From NCBI GenBank assembly GCA_947568835.1, contig OX387602.1, forward strand, positions 26,091,021 through 26,155,020: a stretch of 64,000 nucleotides of DNA, given 5' to 3'. Position 1 is the first letter of the stretch. Every line of letters begins with the position of its first letter. This document shows, piece by piece, positions 49,392 to 62,606 of the stretch. The position numbers were made by a program, and so were the translations under genes. A model generated the notes under the pieces. The model worked only from the letters and a program-made list of their open reading frames with translations. It had not been told where the DNA came from and did no database searches. The stretch comes from Protonemura montana (lineage: Eukaryota; Arthropoda; Insecta; Plecoptera; Nemouridae).

Positions 49392-49425
<34 letters not shown>
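49392..49425. repeat. Poly-C tract, 34 nt
   Basis: Uninterrupted run of 34 C. The opposite strand is poly-G. Such a run is prone to length error in sequencing and assembly. Confidence 0.95.
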
Positions 49426-49426
<1 letters not shown>

Positions 49427-49610
49427 ACATCTATTTAAGCAGAACAGCCACCGCCTAAATCCGTAGACCCTCGGGTATTTGTCTGAAGGAAACGTGACCG
49501 CCAATGTGAGTCGAGTTTTTAGTTTGATTTGGAATATGGATTGATACTGACCCTAAGGAATACGTTTTAATCAAAACCCTTGGCACTTTGCACTTTGGCA
49601 CTTTGGCACT

Positions 49611-50030
49611 CTTGGCGGGAGAGAGGTTGGAGGGATGAATGTGAAGCAACATTGCGCTGAGTCAGGTTTTGGATGGATGACCATCATACGCATGACCAGT
49701 TCTGTTTGGGAGGAAGGTTAGAGGGATGAAAGTTAGTACAGCAACTTCATTCGCCTTGCTTATCAACCTCTCGACAGCATGGATTTGTGGAGGAATCCTG
49801 CTGTTCGAGTTGTACCGTCCTTCGGAAGGGACGTTAAGCCGGTGGTCCCCTTGGTGCTCTTCGACAGGAGTAGGCTACGTGCCGGCACCGGGTTTCCCCT
49901 CCTCCTTTCCATGCTAGGTTAGGTTCATTATCATCCTCATCATCATCCACTCATTCACCGACGCCATTAGACCAGTGCCGCATGGCCAGATGTCAAAACA
50001 GTGCGTCGTTAAACACTACAAATAATTAAT
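49611..50030 (+). mobile_element. 5S rRNA-derived SINE, copy 3 (5' truncated)
   Basis: Plus orientation. It opens inside the end of one head unit (GGGAGAGAGGTTGGAGGGAT), continues with a complete unit (AGCAACATTGCGCTGAGTCA, GGATGGATGACC), then the body with CCTTCGGAAGGGACGTTAAG, and finishes GTCGTTAAACACTACAAATA. The residual partial unit before the complete one shows its source had at least two tandem units. No clear flanking duplication was seen. Confidence 0.8.
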
Positions 50031-50045
50031 TGTAGCACAACACAT

Positions 50046-50687
50046 GAAAAGTTCGCCCCAGAAATATTTGTTTTGTTTCTTATCTGTCTGTGCTCTAGCT
50101 TCCCAGAGAACAGCCTTTAGCATATCCTTAAACGTGTTCTTACACAAACGGTTAGCTGCGTAACAAACACATACATTAGGCGAGCCGCGAGCTGGCTATT
50201 TTCAGTAATCGGTAATAAACGTAGGTAATTGGACCTGGATTCTCTCGCAGTCCCAACGAAATTGTCTTATCGGTGATCATATTGCAAGTTAACAAACATT
50301 TACCTAAAAATATTGAAACGTGGATAATCTTAGACTAATATCTATGCTGTCTACTCTGCTGCAGAGCTTTTGACAGATGGTCAACATCTTTTTTATGCTT
50401 CATTTGTATTTTTGCTCACATTTTTGTATCTCTCAAAGGAAGCTGTTTTTTAAGAGTTACACTCTTCAAACGATTAGCTTCGGCTTCACATTGATACCAC
50501 AAAAAGTGAATCAAGAATGCGCCAATGCACCAACGTTAATAACATGGGCTAAAATTAGAAATACAAATATAGTGATAACGACAGCAGCTAGCAGACAATA
50601 AATCAAATATAAGCAAGGATCACCGAGGCGGGTTGAAAGAGGTGCGGAATAATTACCAAACTGTCATTGATCATTTAAAACTCCTTT
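50046..50687. other. Unassigned intergenic sequence
   Basis: No gene or repeat recognised. Confidence 0.45.
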
Positions 50688-50950
50688 ACTTTGCATTGCT
50701 TTGCTTCGCTTTGCTTTGCTTTGTTTTGCTTTGCTTTGTTTTGCTTTGCTTTGCTTTGCTTTGCTTTGCTTTGCTTTGCTTTGCTTTGCTTTGCTTTGCT
50801 TTGCTTTGCTTTGCTTTGCTTTGCTTTGCTTTGCTTTGCTTTGCTTTGCTTTGCTTTGCTTTGCTTTGCTTTGCTTTGCTTTGCTTTGCTTTGCTTTGCT
50901 TTGCTTTGCTTTGCTTCGCTTTACTTTGCTTTGCTTTTCTTTGCTGTGCT
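50688..50950. repeat. Pentanucleotide array (TTTGC)n
   Basis: About 50 copies of a 5-bp unit, with occasional variants (TTTGT, TTCGC, TTTAC) near both edges. The long Leu/Cys/Phe/Ala and Ala/Lys/Gln/Ser ORFs over it are repeat translations, present in three frames because five is not a multiple of three. Confidence 0.97.
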
Positions 50951-53900
50951 TCCAGATATTTCTGATCGTTCATCGTGAACCTTCAAAGAGCTTTCCGCTG
51001 ATACGGCCCGGGCGAAATTCGCAATTGCGGCATGGACATCGACGTCAACGTCGCCGGCGTAGAGACCGTGTCTTGGTGCAGGGCAAATTAGTCAGATTTC
51101 CTTTGGGCGTGCCCCCGATATTAGTAAAAAGCTATAGATCACACCAGCTAATCGCGATACGGATTGATTAATGGTCAATAAAGACTTCGGCAAGAAGCTT
51201 CTCCAATCTCATACAGTTGATGTGAATAAATAGGTGGCCATCAGGATGTAGGTCGTATGAGAATTTGGGTGGTATTTTGACGGAGCAAACTCCAATCCAC
51301 CCGAACATATTCGTACCCATGTGTTCTATCCTAAATTAATTAAATCGGTGAAAAATTGGAGCGATCGAAGAAAAAGTGAAACGACTGCAGATTGGTGCCA
51401 AGTATTTATTCCTATAGAGCAAATATTCACTACTGCCCCAATTTTTTTTATAATATTTGTACTTGTTTCTGGGAGTGATGCGGTGATAAAATTGTACCTA
51501 CAGTACTTCATTGATGTATACATTTTAAAGTGGTCAAATCAATGGTTTAAATAACATAGGTCTCGGACGGTAAATATCATGGTTCCACTCTATAATTACC
51601 TTAGACATAGACTTCTTTCTAGACTTATCTGATTGTGGCGTTGTGTCTACATATTGTTTGGAATGGTGCACGAATAACATTTCGCATAACTTGCATGCTG
51701 TTTGCCAAAAATCCTAACGCATGACCTGCAGTGCGTATGCCTCCGTGAGCATCAATGCAAGTTCTCGATCGCTCGCGTGTGACCCTTGTTTATTATTACC
51801 TGTGTGGACAAGGTGAAATGACATGCTCGATAACAATTAGCCCGACGTCCCTCGGCTAAGTGCCTTTACCAATATATCTCTGCGATCGACACATGCTTTA
51901 ATATCCATTAGGGATTGCAGCAAAAAAAAAGAGCTAGCGATCTCCTTGATGAAATGCGACTAAAACACATCAAATTTAATCAAAAGTGTTCCGAATTATC
52001 GATGCTCCGTTAACCTAAACGCGAGCACATCGATCGACGAAACGTCGTAAGTGACCGAATCGGCTATGCGTTGTCCAACGCGGCCCACGCTTCGGCTCTG
52101 ATCTCTGGCAATATTGTGAGATTATCACGCCAAAGTTTGCATACACGCGATTTCCGATTGGGCAGCCATCTTTGAATAATGTAACCATTGTCTCATTATT
52201 CACTAGCGGCTGCACACAATGGAACACTTTCTTACATAGTTTCTTTTGTAGGTACGTGCACGGGGCTTAACGCCCGTCGATTTATTCTAATTGCAATTTG
52301 ACATTGAATTTGCTGTCGTGGAAGTCTAACAAACACGAAAAGGTTAAATGGAATTGATATATTTTATTTCTACACGAGATTTTCTTATACTTGATTGCCT
52401 AATTTTTGTCCTCTATATTCATTATTAAGAGCATTTTGATACAACGCCGACCGACTAATGCCGATCTCCTTGATTCCGGCCCAGCGAACAAGTATTAATA
52501 ACGATTTGGTGGACATTTCTGAGCTACACCTTTTATACGGCCGTTTGATGTGGTTGTAAAGAGTGAATCCCAAATTTCATGTCTGATTGGTCCACTCTAA
52601 GTTTTACTTTCATACTGTGGATTGCTAGTGGATTGCAAGTGCTACCTACTCTGATGCTGTGATAACGTCTGATTTCAATTTCGGAAAATATCAATTGAAA
52701 AGATCCCCAGCTCCACGCAATATGCGGCTTGCGACCGAATCCGAGTTGAAAAACTTGCACAAGCCTTTCTTACCGAACTAAAAATATCCTGTTGTTACGT
52801 GTTTCGTTAGCTGCGTGTTACATTTCTATCTGAAAATCGTACAAATAGTTTGAAAAAATTGTTCTCTTCGAATCTCGCGACACAGGAGGGCTCAACTCGA
52901 TTCGAATCGAAATACGCGAACACGTAACACCTTATCAGGTTTCACCAGTTGTTGCGTCAAAACGCGTATTTCAGTCCGCAAAACAACCATGGAAATACCA
53001 CTGTAATATGCGCTCCTGTGCAATGAGTAATTGAATTTTCCTTTCTTCAAGGTATATATGCAGTTGATGATCTTTGATCAGTTTTAAAGCACCTGCCATC
53101 TACGTTGAGTTTTGGCTAAATTAATACGACATCAGAGATCATACATAATTTAATTTGAATTTAGTTTTGCATCAATTATGTTCTGATTCGCAATGCATCA
53201 AGAAAAGTATTTCATATTCCAAAATCGGCTAAATGCAAATACCTTCGAAAACGGACAAGAAGTTGTTATTAAAACGTTGGGGTATTGCATAAGAATTAGT
53301 AGCAATTGGCATGCTATACCTATGTGAAAGGCAGCCTAACGCAAAGGGTGGCAAAGAATGTAGCGCGTGGTGATTAGAATTTCTAGCATGCAAATGGGCC
53401 CGGGATCGATCCCCAAGGAGGCCACAGGTGAGATGGACGACTCAACAACGCCGTATAATCTGGAAAGGCAAGCGAGGGGCTGGTCTTGGGGCGCGGGCGA
53501 CGGCGTCGGCGGCGGGCGGGGGAATTGCTTCATACCTAGCCAGTGGCCAGTGGCCAGCGGAGAGATTCCAGCGTCGCGGCGCCAACGGACCGGCGGCCCT
53601 GACGCGCGTCCACTTTTCCGACCGCCGGGAAAACGCGTCGGAAAACTGAAAGTAAGTGAGTGTGGCGTGGAAATTGCTCAGATTTACTTTTGTTATTGAA
53701 ATACCTCTGCTTGTTAGCGATGCGATTGCGGATTTAATTTACTTGATTCTAGTCTAGAACGTGACGTCCGTCAAGTGAGTTGAGACGTGTTTCTTTGCGT
53801 GTAAATTAAGGTGCCAAGTTTGACAATGAAATGTGAAAATCGGTTCGTTTTTCACCGTTTGTGTTCGGTGATGAAAATATCAGAATTACAGAAGTCGGAT

Positions 53901-55195
53901 GTGTTTAGTCGAATTTGAGCCCGAACATTCTGACTACATCCTAGGTGAGTGTTTCTATTCAAAAACATGTATTGCTGTTTGGAAGCTACATGTAGCAAAT
54001 AAATATCGAAACAACGTCCCGTAGGACTCAAGATAGCCATCGCCAGGCCCAGCCGACTAGTAAATATCTTGCACGCCAAGAGCGAGACTTGTTTTTCAGG
54101 GAACGTGCTTTGTTGTTTCTCAACGGTGTCTTCAATAAGCTTTGCTCTAGATATTATTGACATTTATAGCCAATCTATATTCTTTTTCTTAAAATTCGAC
54201 TCAATTATCATATATAGCGAAAGTTCTACATGGCTGCGTTTAGGAACCATAACTGTAACTTTAACTTTTAGGTATAACGCATTTCAATTTTAAAAATGTT
54301 ACTTCTTTTAAATGTTCCGTTATGAATATGAATATGGAGTGTTATTCTTTCGAAGCGCTTTTCAAGATTCCCTGCAGCTTTGTGACTTTTAAAGCCATGC
54401 CCTGTTAAGCAAGACGAGTTGAACAATCAGAAACCGTCATTATTTTCATTCTCATTCACATGAAAGTCAATTTCATATGACAAGAATTGACATCTTCACC
54501 TGCGGTGAAGATTCTTTTCACACATTGTTTATTTCGCTCAGCTTACCCCACACACGGTGTTAACTGCAAGGCTGGTAATTAGGCGTGTGATTGCTCGTAA
54601 CACCTCCGCTAGACGACACACTGATTTCTTTTCCGACGTTTCTCCCGCTCGGCAGGCGGGACTCGAAGAGGGCTCTCTCGCCGGCAAGACAACACGGAGG
54701 CAATCAACTCGTCACAGAAGAGGAGCTTTTCGGATCATGCATTATTTATCGCACGCACTTGCCCTTGACGGTAGGGGGCACTCGACGGTACCTTCCCCGT
54801 GATATCATGCTGCGTGCTTACGCCGCGGTCAGGCCCTGCGATGCCAGGCGTCGACCCACACCTGCCGCCACCGACGAAGACACGCCGCGGTGCTGGTGAT
54901 GAACCTGTTCGCATTAGTGACTTCAACGCAAGTGCATCGACAGTTGTTCTAGGACTAGCGTCAGTTCGCGCAGAGTTTTGTAGACCAGAGGCCGTTGTGA
55001 TTTTAAACCAATTTCAAATGGATTACATTGCAGTCTGTCAAGCTACAGAATGTTAAAGGTATGACAATTTACATTTATTCATTTCATTTACTGTACATGA
55101 CATTGTTATTTTGATATCTCGAACATTCTGAGATATCTCGCAAGTGCCTATACTCAAGTACTAGAGTCTGTGTTAAATAGCACATTCAGTACACG
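50951..55195. other. Region upstream of stum
   Basis: Mostly AT-rich, with two GC/CpG-rich islands. The first (about 53480-53650) ends at a good donor, AAACTGAAA then GTAAGT, after 53651, and could be a noncoding first exon of stum. The second (about 54590-54960) has several overlapping small ORFs but no recognisable protein. The stum ATG is preceded by a leader of at least 30 bases. I see no other gene. Confidence 0.4.
53345..53425 (+). mobile_element. Possible tRNA-derived SINE fragment
   Basis: TAGCGCGTGGTGATTAG (A-box-like, from 53361) is followed 41 bases later by GGGATCGATCCC (B-box-like, 53402-53413), a spacing usual for tRNA heads. There is no tail or flanking duplication. Confidence 0.35.
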
Positions 55196-58100
55196 ATGGA
55201 AAGCCGCCGGTCGTCGCAGGCTTCTAACGCTCCTGACCGACGGCGCACGAGCCAAGCTCGAGGCGTCGGTGTCGGCGTCGACGTCGCCTTGGAGCCTCCC
55301 CGACGCATTAGCGTCGTCATCCCGGCGACTTCTACCGACGCGTTCACCGTGCTGCCCCCAACGAAGCCTCCACCACCGCCTCCTTCCGCCCCGACGCCGT
55401 ATCGCGTCGCGGCTCCAAGGATAAAGAAGACATCCTTCGTGATTCTGGCCGAGAACGCGGGTAACGGGTCTTCGCCACACGGGTCGCGATCGCCATCGCC
55501 TTCGGGCAGGGTCAGTCCGTTCAGAGGACGTGGGTTCAAGCCCCCGTCGCAACCGCCTTCGCGAGACCCGTCGCCTTCGCCGAAGAAAACCAACAATGCG
55601 ACATACAGCGCGAAGAAGGCGTCGGTGGCCAAGAGCGTCCAGCCGTCTCGCATTCCTATCTCGCCTTCCAGCAGCCCAAAGCGTGTCGCCCCAACCCATG
55701 GGCGTCGCGCGTCCGTCTCTCCCGGGCGCCCACCGATGAGTCCACAGCGGACGCCTGCTGCCAAAACCTCCGTGTCGTCGCCACGACGAACTTCTTCCAT
55801 TGGGCACCAGCCGATCGTTCCGACATCGCCGCGTAAGGTGTCACACCAAAGCGCGTACACCCCAACGCCGTCAAAACCGCGACCGACGCCGACCTCTCCA
55901 CGGCGTCGGCCCAGCTACACATCTCCTCAGCCGTCGGCGCCGACGTCGCCTCGCCATGCCGCCATCCTGCAACCGCCAAAGGGGCCGGCGTCGCCAAAAA
56001 GAGTTAGCACTCATCAGTCTCGGCCGCACGGACGGTCCCCGATACTCAAGCGACAGAACAACATGAACCCGCTGCCTCCTCGAGGGAAAGTCTACTCCGA
56101 GGACATAATCATGGACGCGGTTCCTCCGTCTAGGAGCCAATCGCCAACAATCGTCACGTCCCCGTCGCGCATTCCAGTCCACCAAAGGAAGAGAGGCATT
56201 TCTCCCGGCGGACTCTACCCTCCGGGAACCCCCCAGGGACCTGTCGGAAAACCCCCCATTGCGCCAAAAACGCCGAAACCCAACCCAAGAATCCTGAAGA
56301 CCAAAGCGCCAGAGAAGGCCGAGTACTGCCCGAGCCCCTTGGAGGAGCAAATCAAGGTCACAGTTGAAACGCCCGTGGTGCAAAAGACGCGACTCCGGCC
56401 ACGTCTTCCGCTGGACGTCGTCGTGTATGCATTGCCGATGATGGCGTCGCCGGGGCCGTCGCAACCGGTACCGAAACCGACACCAGCGCCGTCGCCGACC
56501 ACAACAAGCGTCCCTCAGACAACGACGCCCGTGACGAGCACGGTTTCGTCGATTACCCCGCCGACGCCAACACGCCCTACCAGAGTGTCCGTCGAGGACG
56601 TCGCGACGTCGCTAATGGAACGCGCGGCGTCGGTTACCAGCCTTACGACGACCCTGCCGGGCAGCCTCACATCCAGCCTGTCTACGGCCGTCGCTGCGAC
56701 GCGTGTCGTCGCCTCGGTACCCCACAAGACGGATAATCTCAACGAGATGGTCGCACAGTCGACGTCGATGACGCTGCTGGTCTCACCACCGCCGAGCGTC
56801 ACGCCGGCCGTTGAGGTTAGAGAGGCGCAGTCCATCGCGAGGGACGCGTCATCGCAAATCGTGACATCGGCGAGCAAGGCGTCGGTCACCTCCAACAGAG
56901 CCGTCGGGGTGATTCGCGCCGAGGTAACGGAAGCGGCGGAGATGCTGTTGGCGTCGGAAGCGGAATTGCCCGAAGAGGAAGCGACCAGTGATATTATTCG
57001 TCCTAACGGTACGTCAAAGATAGGTAAACAAAGTTAAGGGGGAAACGCAATACCATAGCCGTTAGCGTGAATGAGATATGTTGAATCAAGTTATGGCCAT
57101 GGCATGCTGTCGTCTGTCATGTTTGTGAGGCGAATTGGGCCTTGAACTAGTTTGAACGAAATCTGACTTTTTCTGAAATCCATATTTATATAATTTCATT
57201 CCTGCATTCCTTAATGTTCTAATCGATACGGGTGTCGCACCCTGGACGTCTACCAATCAATTTAATTGTTTTTGCTAGTCCAATCGGCCACCGCCGTGGG
57301 CAGAGGCGTGGCCCACCACGCCAAGACGCCGTCGCTGGAGTCCATCACTTCTGCGGCTGGGGCGTCGGGCGCCGCGACCACCATCTCCATGTCGTCGGTG
57401 CGGACGACATCGGCCAAGACTGTGCGCGACGCCTCGCCAGTAATCACCTCACCGCAGCGGCTGATCCGCGAGGACGCCGATATGGAGTCCCTCAGCGCCA
57501 ACAATCTCCAGAGGCAGGCGTGGAACGACCGTCCGCCGACGCAGTAAGTCGCTTCTCTCTTGTTTGACGTGGACATAGGGGGTGCGGGTTTATCAGTACA
57601 AAGCTTAGAGTCTTTTGTATAGGACACAACTATCCCATTATTCGCGTATGGCTTCCATTTGATGACCAGTGTGGGCCATCTTTACCTTAAAATTCCCTCG
57701 GGAGAGCCTCCAGGAAATTGGATAGTCTGACCAGATGACTGGATTCAATACTATTGCATTATATATGAATTACTTTGTTCACGGTTATTCTTGTAAGCAG
57801 AATATATTCTGGTCATGTCTCATAGCTAGACTGTGCATAATATTCCCATTCTGTTTTAAAATACCTTTGCACTAACGCTTATTACCACGGGTATATTTTC
57901 CGACGGACGACCTCATTCGAGAAAGGAAAAACTGGGGTTTACTTCAGTATAAGTCTTTGTCCTCATTTTCTTTCAATTTACGATTGCCGGTAACATTTTT
58001 GGACGCGAATCGCAATGCAAACACCCCGAGTGGCAGATAAGCCAACAAGACTTTTCCTTAAGACAAAATCTTCAGAAAGGCAAGTCTTCAAGATAAGACG

Positions 58101-61100
58101 CAACCATCCGTTACCCTGCTAACTACCCGCGCCATACCTACGTCAGCAAAATGCAGAGCAAGTGTGTGGCGAAGACAGGAGAATTTTGAGTGAGATCAAT
58201 TCCAGGCTGCATGGGATTCGAGCCCCGACCCAGTTCGTGTGCTAAGATGTGTGTTGATAAGAAGGCCTGCCACACGCGAGCCAGCAGCGCTGGCGTGCTG
58301 CCCTCGCCTCGGGTGGACGCCATGTTTGCCCCCATGCTACTGACAAAGAAAACAATACACCATACAGACATACCCTTCTTAATGAGTGATTAGAGCAGGC
58401 AGGCTAGCGGGGGTAGGCAGTAGCTGGTGGTAATTACCTTGAACTGATTACTCACGCGCCTAGCGCAAATCGATTACTGATACCGACTGTTTAATATGGC
58501 GTTTTTTTGGCGGACTTTTCGTCAATATCTGGACAGGAACGAGCAAGGTGAACTATTACTTTCTGTCGAGCGGATTTTATTGTTTGTTGTTTTGAGACCG
58601 GCGATTTTAGGGTTCGTAGCCCCTGAGCAATGTGCGTGAGCGTTTCCGAGATTTCAAGATTCAGTATTAATAATATTATGCGATGAATAATTATCGAATG
58701 TTAATGGGGAGCAGAAATTCAATTAGCATAGTACGTGGAAGTGGATAATTAGTGAAAATGCAAGCGTGGCGTATTACGGTTACAGATATAACATTTATTC
58801 AAATAAGTCACATATTGGATCAATATTTACATAAGAAATATGTCTTGCAAACTATTTGGAGAGATTTTCCCATAGCTTCAGTTACAAGATAATACACTGC
58901 AGATTTTACGGTTATCATTTCGAACCGCTTGCCGCCAAACGGAGCGCTAGAATGTTTTGGTGGAGGCGCCGGGTTTGTCGACTGCAAAATCCCGTTTCTC
59001 TGCTCTGAGCTGGCGCAACGACCCAGTGTCTTCGAGTGAGCGCAATTAATCCAACCAGTATGACGGCGATTCGAGAGCACCCTGCATTCAGCCACCGTAA
59101 CAATTGCACCGCGCTCACCATCATTATCCCGTTTAATTTGATGAAAACAACAGACTCATCTTGCCAGTTAAAATAGTCAAAGTAGTCCAAGCATTCATTC
59201 TGATTTCCTTAGTTGTATGATCGCAGGCGTCATTCCACATTATCCAAGCTTCTTATATTTGCGTGTTTTTCAACTATGCTACTGAGTAGAAAATGGCGTG
59301 CCGTGCGCCTTTGAGTCGCCCATTACTATTGAACTGAAAAACTCACAGAAAAGAAAATCTTACATAAAATTCCGTAGACAATGCTAATAATGTTGGCTCA
59401 ATATGAATATGGTCTTTTTAGTGGCAAACGTTGCTGTATTTTGACCGAGCTGACAGGACATTACGTCACTTTTCTGGACTTCATTGAAAAGGATTTGTAG
59501 TGACAGAAATAATGTACGATCTACGGCTATAACTGGAAGCGAATTAGTCACACATAACAGCCATTGCATGGTTGAGGAGGAAGCCAGGCTAATATGTCAT
59601 TCGAGACAGTCCCTTGGTTATTCCGAGACGTGTGACAATACCGGGCCTCCTTTGCCGGTGACATGTTTTCTTAGAGTCATGCTCCGTTTTGTCGCGGAGA
59701 CACTATCGTCTCCAACATCACTTGTTCACGCAACGAGATTTTTTTGAAAAGTTTAAATTTTAATGAGGTTAAATTTATTCACGCGAGCTACCTCCGCTAT
59801 CACCAATCACCCGGGTAAAAGTCGTTTAACATATACGCATTAGCCTCGGGCACCACGCAAACCGCCCACGTTTTGAATAACGTACGCCGTGGCGCCCTCG
59901 CCGCACGCGATTACCATGCGCCGGTCCGCAATGCCCGTCCAACCACCCGTAATTATAATAAATGCAATTTTTATTGCCGAGGTGTTGATACCAACTCATT
60001 GCTTGCCGCAGACCCGTGTCGGGCAGTAACGGGGTACACCAGCCAGCACCGGCACTCGCGGCCTCTCCGAAGACTGGCGGTTGCTGTCCCACCAACGGCG
60101 TCTGCTCGCGTCTCTGTCAGCGACTCGGCTGCTGTTGCAAAGCGCCAAAGTTCTGCGACAAACTCAACTGCTGCAAGGGTGTCAAGACTCCGGCGTGTTG
60201 CTCGAGAATCGCCGCCTGGTTCAGGCGATTGAGCTGTGGTAAACTCAACTGTTGCGCTAAGTTAAATTGCTGCAAATCTGTCAACTGCTGCAAGGGATTG
60301 GGAAGCAAGCTCAACTGCTGCAAGTCGGTTGATTGCTGTAAGAAGAAGTCAACCACCGACAGTAATGGTAACAAGTTGCATTGCTGCAAGAAGCTCGATT
60401 GTTGTCCCAGCCTCTCGTCGTGCTGCCGACGCAAAAAGCAAGACAGTCGCGACGCCGAGGAGGGCAAAGCTGGCTTCTGTTGCTCTGGCAAGGGTTGCTT
60501 CCCGCGGTGCTGCTCGCGGAAGAACAACCCCCCGAGTGACATCGAAAGCGCTGGCGAAGAAACGCCTGGCTTTTGGCAGAAGTTCAAGAACTGTTGTTGC
60601 AAAAAGGGCACTGGGTGCTGCGCGAAGAAAAAGCCTGGTGAAAAGGGCACCACCGGTTGCTTCGGTTGTTGCGGTGGCAAGAAAAGTGCTGCAGGGGGCG
60701 ACGCCAGTAGCGGGTGTTTCGGCAAGTGTTGTCGCAAGAAGACCCCTGGCGCCAAGGCCGGCAACACTCCCGGCTGCTTCGGTAACTGCTGCAAAAAGAA
60801 AGAGCCAGGCGCCGGGCCCGGGGCGCCCAGCAAGGGCTGTTGCGGCGGCAAGGGCTTGTGTGGGGCGTTCAAAGCCTGCTTTGCCACCATGTTTTGCCTG
60901 AATGCCGCATGTTGTCGCGTGCGGAAGGACTCCCAGGAAGGCGTCACCATGGAGGCGATCAGGAAGAGGAGCAACGCGACCAGGATGTCCAAGAAGAAAA
61001 CCAGCGTAGATGTATGTATACGATTTCCCTGCTATTCAGTTCGCGGCCTTTAACAATGCATGTGTTATGAAAAGCCGTATTTTCAATATGCTTTTTTTAA

Positions 61101-62606
61101 GTAATTCAAAAAAATAACTTTCAAATCTATGATGGAATTTCATCGAATTTGACGCCGATCTTATGTCCGGCAGCCGGAGCGGAAGAAGCTCGACCTGACA
61201 ATGGTGGACACGGTGTCCATCATCCGCGCGTCCATCCCCGTGCTTCCAGTCTTCCTCGCGTGGACTTGCCTCGTGTTCAACGTGTTCATACCCGGAACTG
61301 GTGAGTGCCTACCTCGCGTGCTCGCTCCATATAGGGAAACGCAGGAAATCATGCTAATGAGACGACGAGAAAATGAACCACCATTCAGATATGGTATGGG
61401 CGTACTGCTGGCTTCGTTGGTAGGTGACCCGTCCAAAGTTGTGCAATCTAAGCAATCGATAAATCTACGTTTTCATCAGATGAACTAAGAGACAACTTTC
61501 AACCTTTCCTCTTACAGTTAAATGTATCACTCTGTACTGTCGGCTCACCAAAAATCGCAAGCGTATGCAGAATACTAACCATCGAAAACCATTAGAGTCT
61601 CTCTTTTAATTGTAAAGACTCTTGTTATGCCCTCTTCTAATAATCACATGCATCCATTAAAAACTTCCATTAACATTTGCATTCTGCAAATTATACACTG
61701 CAGAAAACAAAAGGATATAAGAAAAGAATCCTAAAGTTAACGCATATATCCACCCATAAGTTGTGTAAGGTTCCAATGTCCGCCCTGTCAACCATGTCTT
61801 CCCCAAGCCTTCCCCCAACCCAGATGTGACGCAAAGCTTGTTCCTGCTGCAGGTACTATACTCAGCGGGTTCCTGTGCCTGTGCCTGGGACGCGCAAGGT
61901 TCTCACAGCATGACGACATCCAGGGACGCATCCAGGCACTTATCCTAGACATCATCGTCGGCGTGGGTCAGGCTTTTACCATCTTGTTCTGCCTCGTTGG
62001 CTGGGGCTGGAGCATCTGGTGGGGTGTTATCATGGTCAAGCTAGCGAGTGAGTACTACTGCACTGAATTACCAATCGGCTTTACAAATTTTGTCATCATT
62101 ACACCACATTTCACTGGAAACGTTTTGCTTAGGGTAGGAAAACTATAACGAAGTCTGCATTGATAAGCATCTCAAGTGAATGAACGTTCTTCTCGCATGC
62201 ATTTAAATTGATATAACTCAAGTTAATCGAGCCTAAGGATATTAATGAAAAAACCTATCTATAGGGGAATTCTCTGTTACTAGATGGAAAATAGATAATA
62301 TGACAAGCAATCTAAGAAAGTGGCTAGCTGAAGTTATCTCCTGCTCTTTGGTATAGATTTATTAGCAAAAAACGCAATAAGAGACTAAAAACAAAACACG
62401 CAATGGTCTTGGAGGAAAGCATCCTGCAAACTTAGGATCATTTCTAGTGGACTTATGAAGCGTATCGTGACGGAGTCGTTTTTCCCTCGGTCATAGGAAA
62501 GTACCAGAAGTTGCAGAAAGTGGACCCCAACGCACCAGAGACGCTGCCAGCGCCAGGCGCGGCAGGAACCAGAAACCACGTGGACATCGAGAGAGGAAGG
62601 CATTAG
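55196..62606 (+). CDS. stum: Stum/SPEC3 family membrane protein, six coding exons, complete
   Basis: Fly stum is required for mechanical transduction in proprioceptive neurons; SPEC3 is its sea-urchin relative. Exons 55196-57008, 57279-57543, 60012-61011, 61174-61300, 61853-62047 and 62497-62606 join in phase into 1169 residues. Residues 1-692 are Pro/Ser/Thr-rich, basic and probably disordered, with many SP and TP pairs (SPSPSGRVSP). The third exon (693-1026) is extraordinarily rich in Cys-Cys pairs in CCK-type repeats (KLNCCKSVDCC). From about 1027 comes the conserved domain: two long hydrophobic segments (IPVLPVFLAWTCLVFNVFIP and GWGWSIWWGVIMVKLA) around a cytosolic-type loop, then KYQKLQKVDPNAP and a short polar tail. 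The ATG at 55196 follows a CACGATGG context; the leader is probably spliced. An AATAAA lies 50 bp after the stop. The C-terminal domain assignment is firm; the N-terminus is less certain. Confidence 0.88.
58195..58330 (-). mobile_element. Possible tRNA-derived SINE in a stum intron
   Basis: On the minus strand TGGCTCGCGTGTGGCAGGC (A-box-like) precedes GGGGCTCGAATCCCATG (B-box-like) by a tRNA-compatible distance. No tail or target duplication was resolved. Confidence 0.4.

Noticed and set aside
50633..51171. Long Leu/Cys/Phe/Ala and Ala/Lys/Gln/Ser ORFs
   Set aside because: They translate the TTTGC array in several frames at once.
52030..52050. Second GAAACGTC string as a hammerhead core
   Set aside because: No CUGANGA box or stem II upstream.
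54557..55056. Overlapping small ORFs upstream of stum
   Set aside because: No recognisable domain or splice-bounded exon; they probably reflect a GC-rich leader or promoter island.
55154..55860. Two long minus-strand ORFs (217 and 224 codons) opposite stum exon 1
   Set aside because: They are Arg/Gly-rich shadows of a GC-rich Pro/Ser/Thr coding exon, with no independent splice or domain evidence.
60117..60992. 291-codon minus ORF rich in Leu and Gln
   Set aside because: It is the complement of the CCK repeat in stum exon 3; the bias follows from the sense codons.
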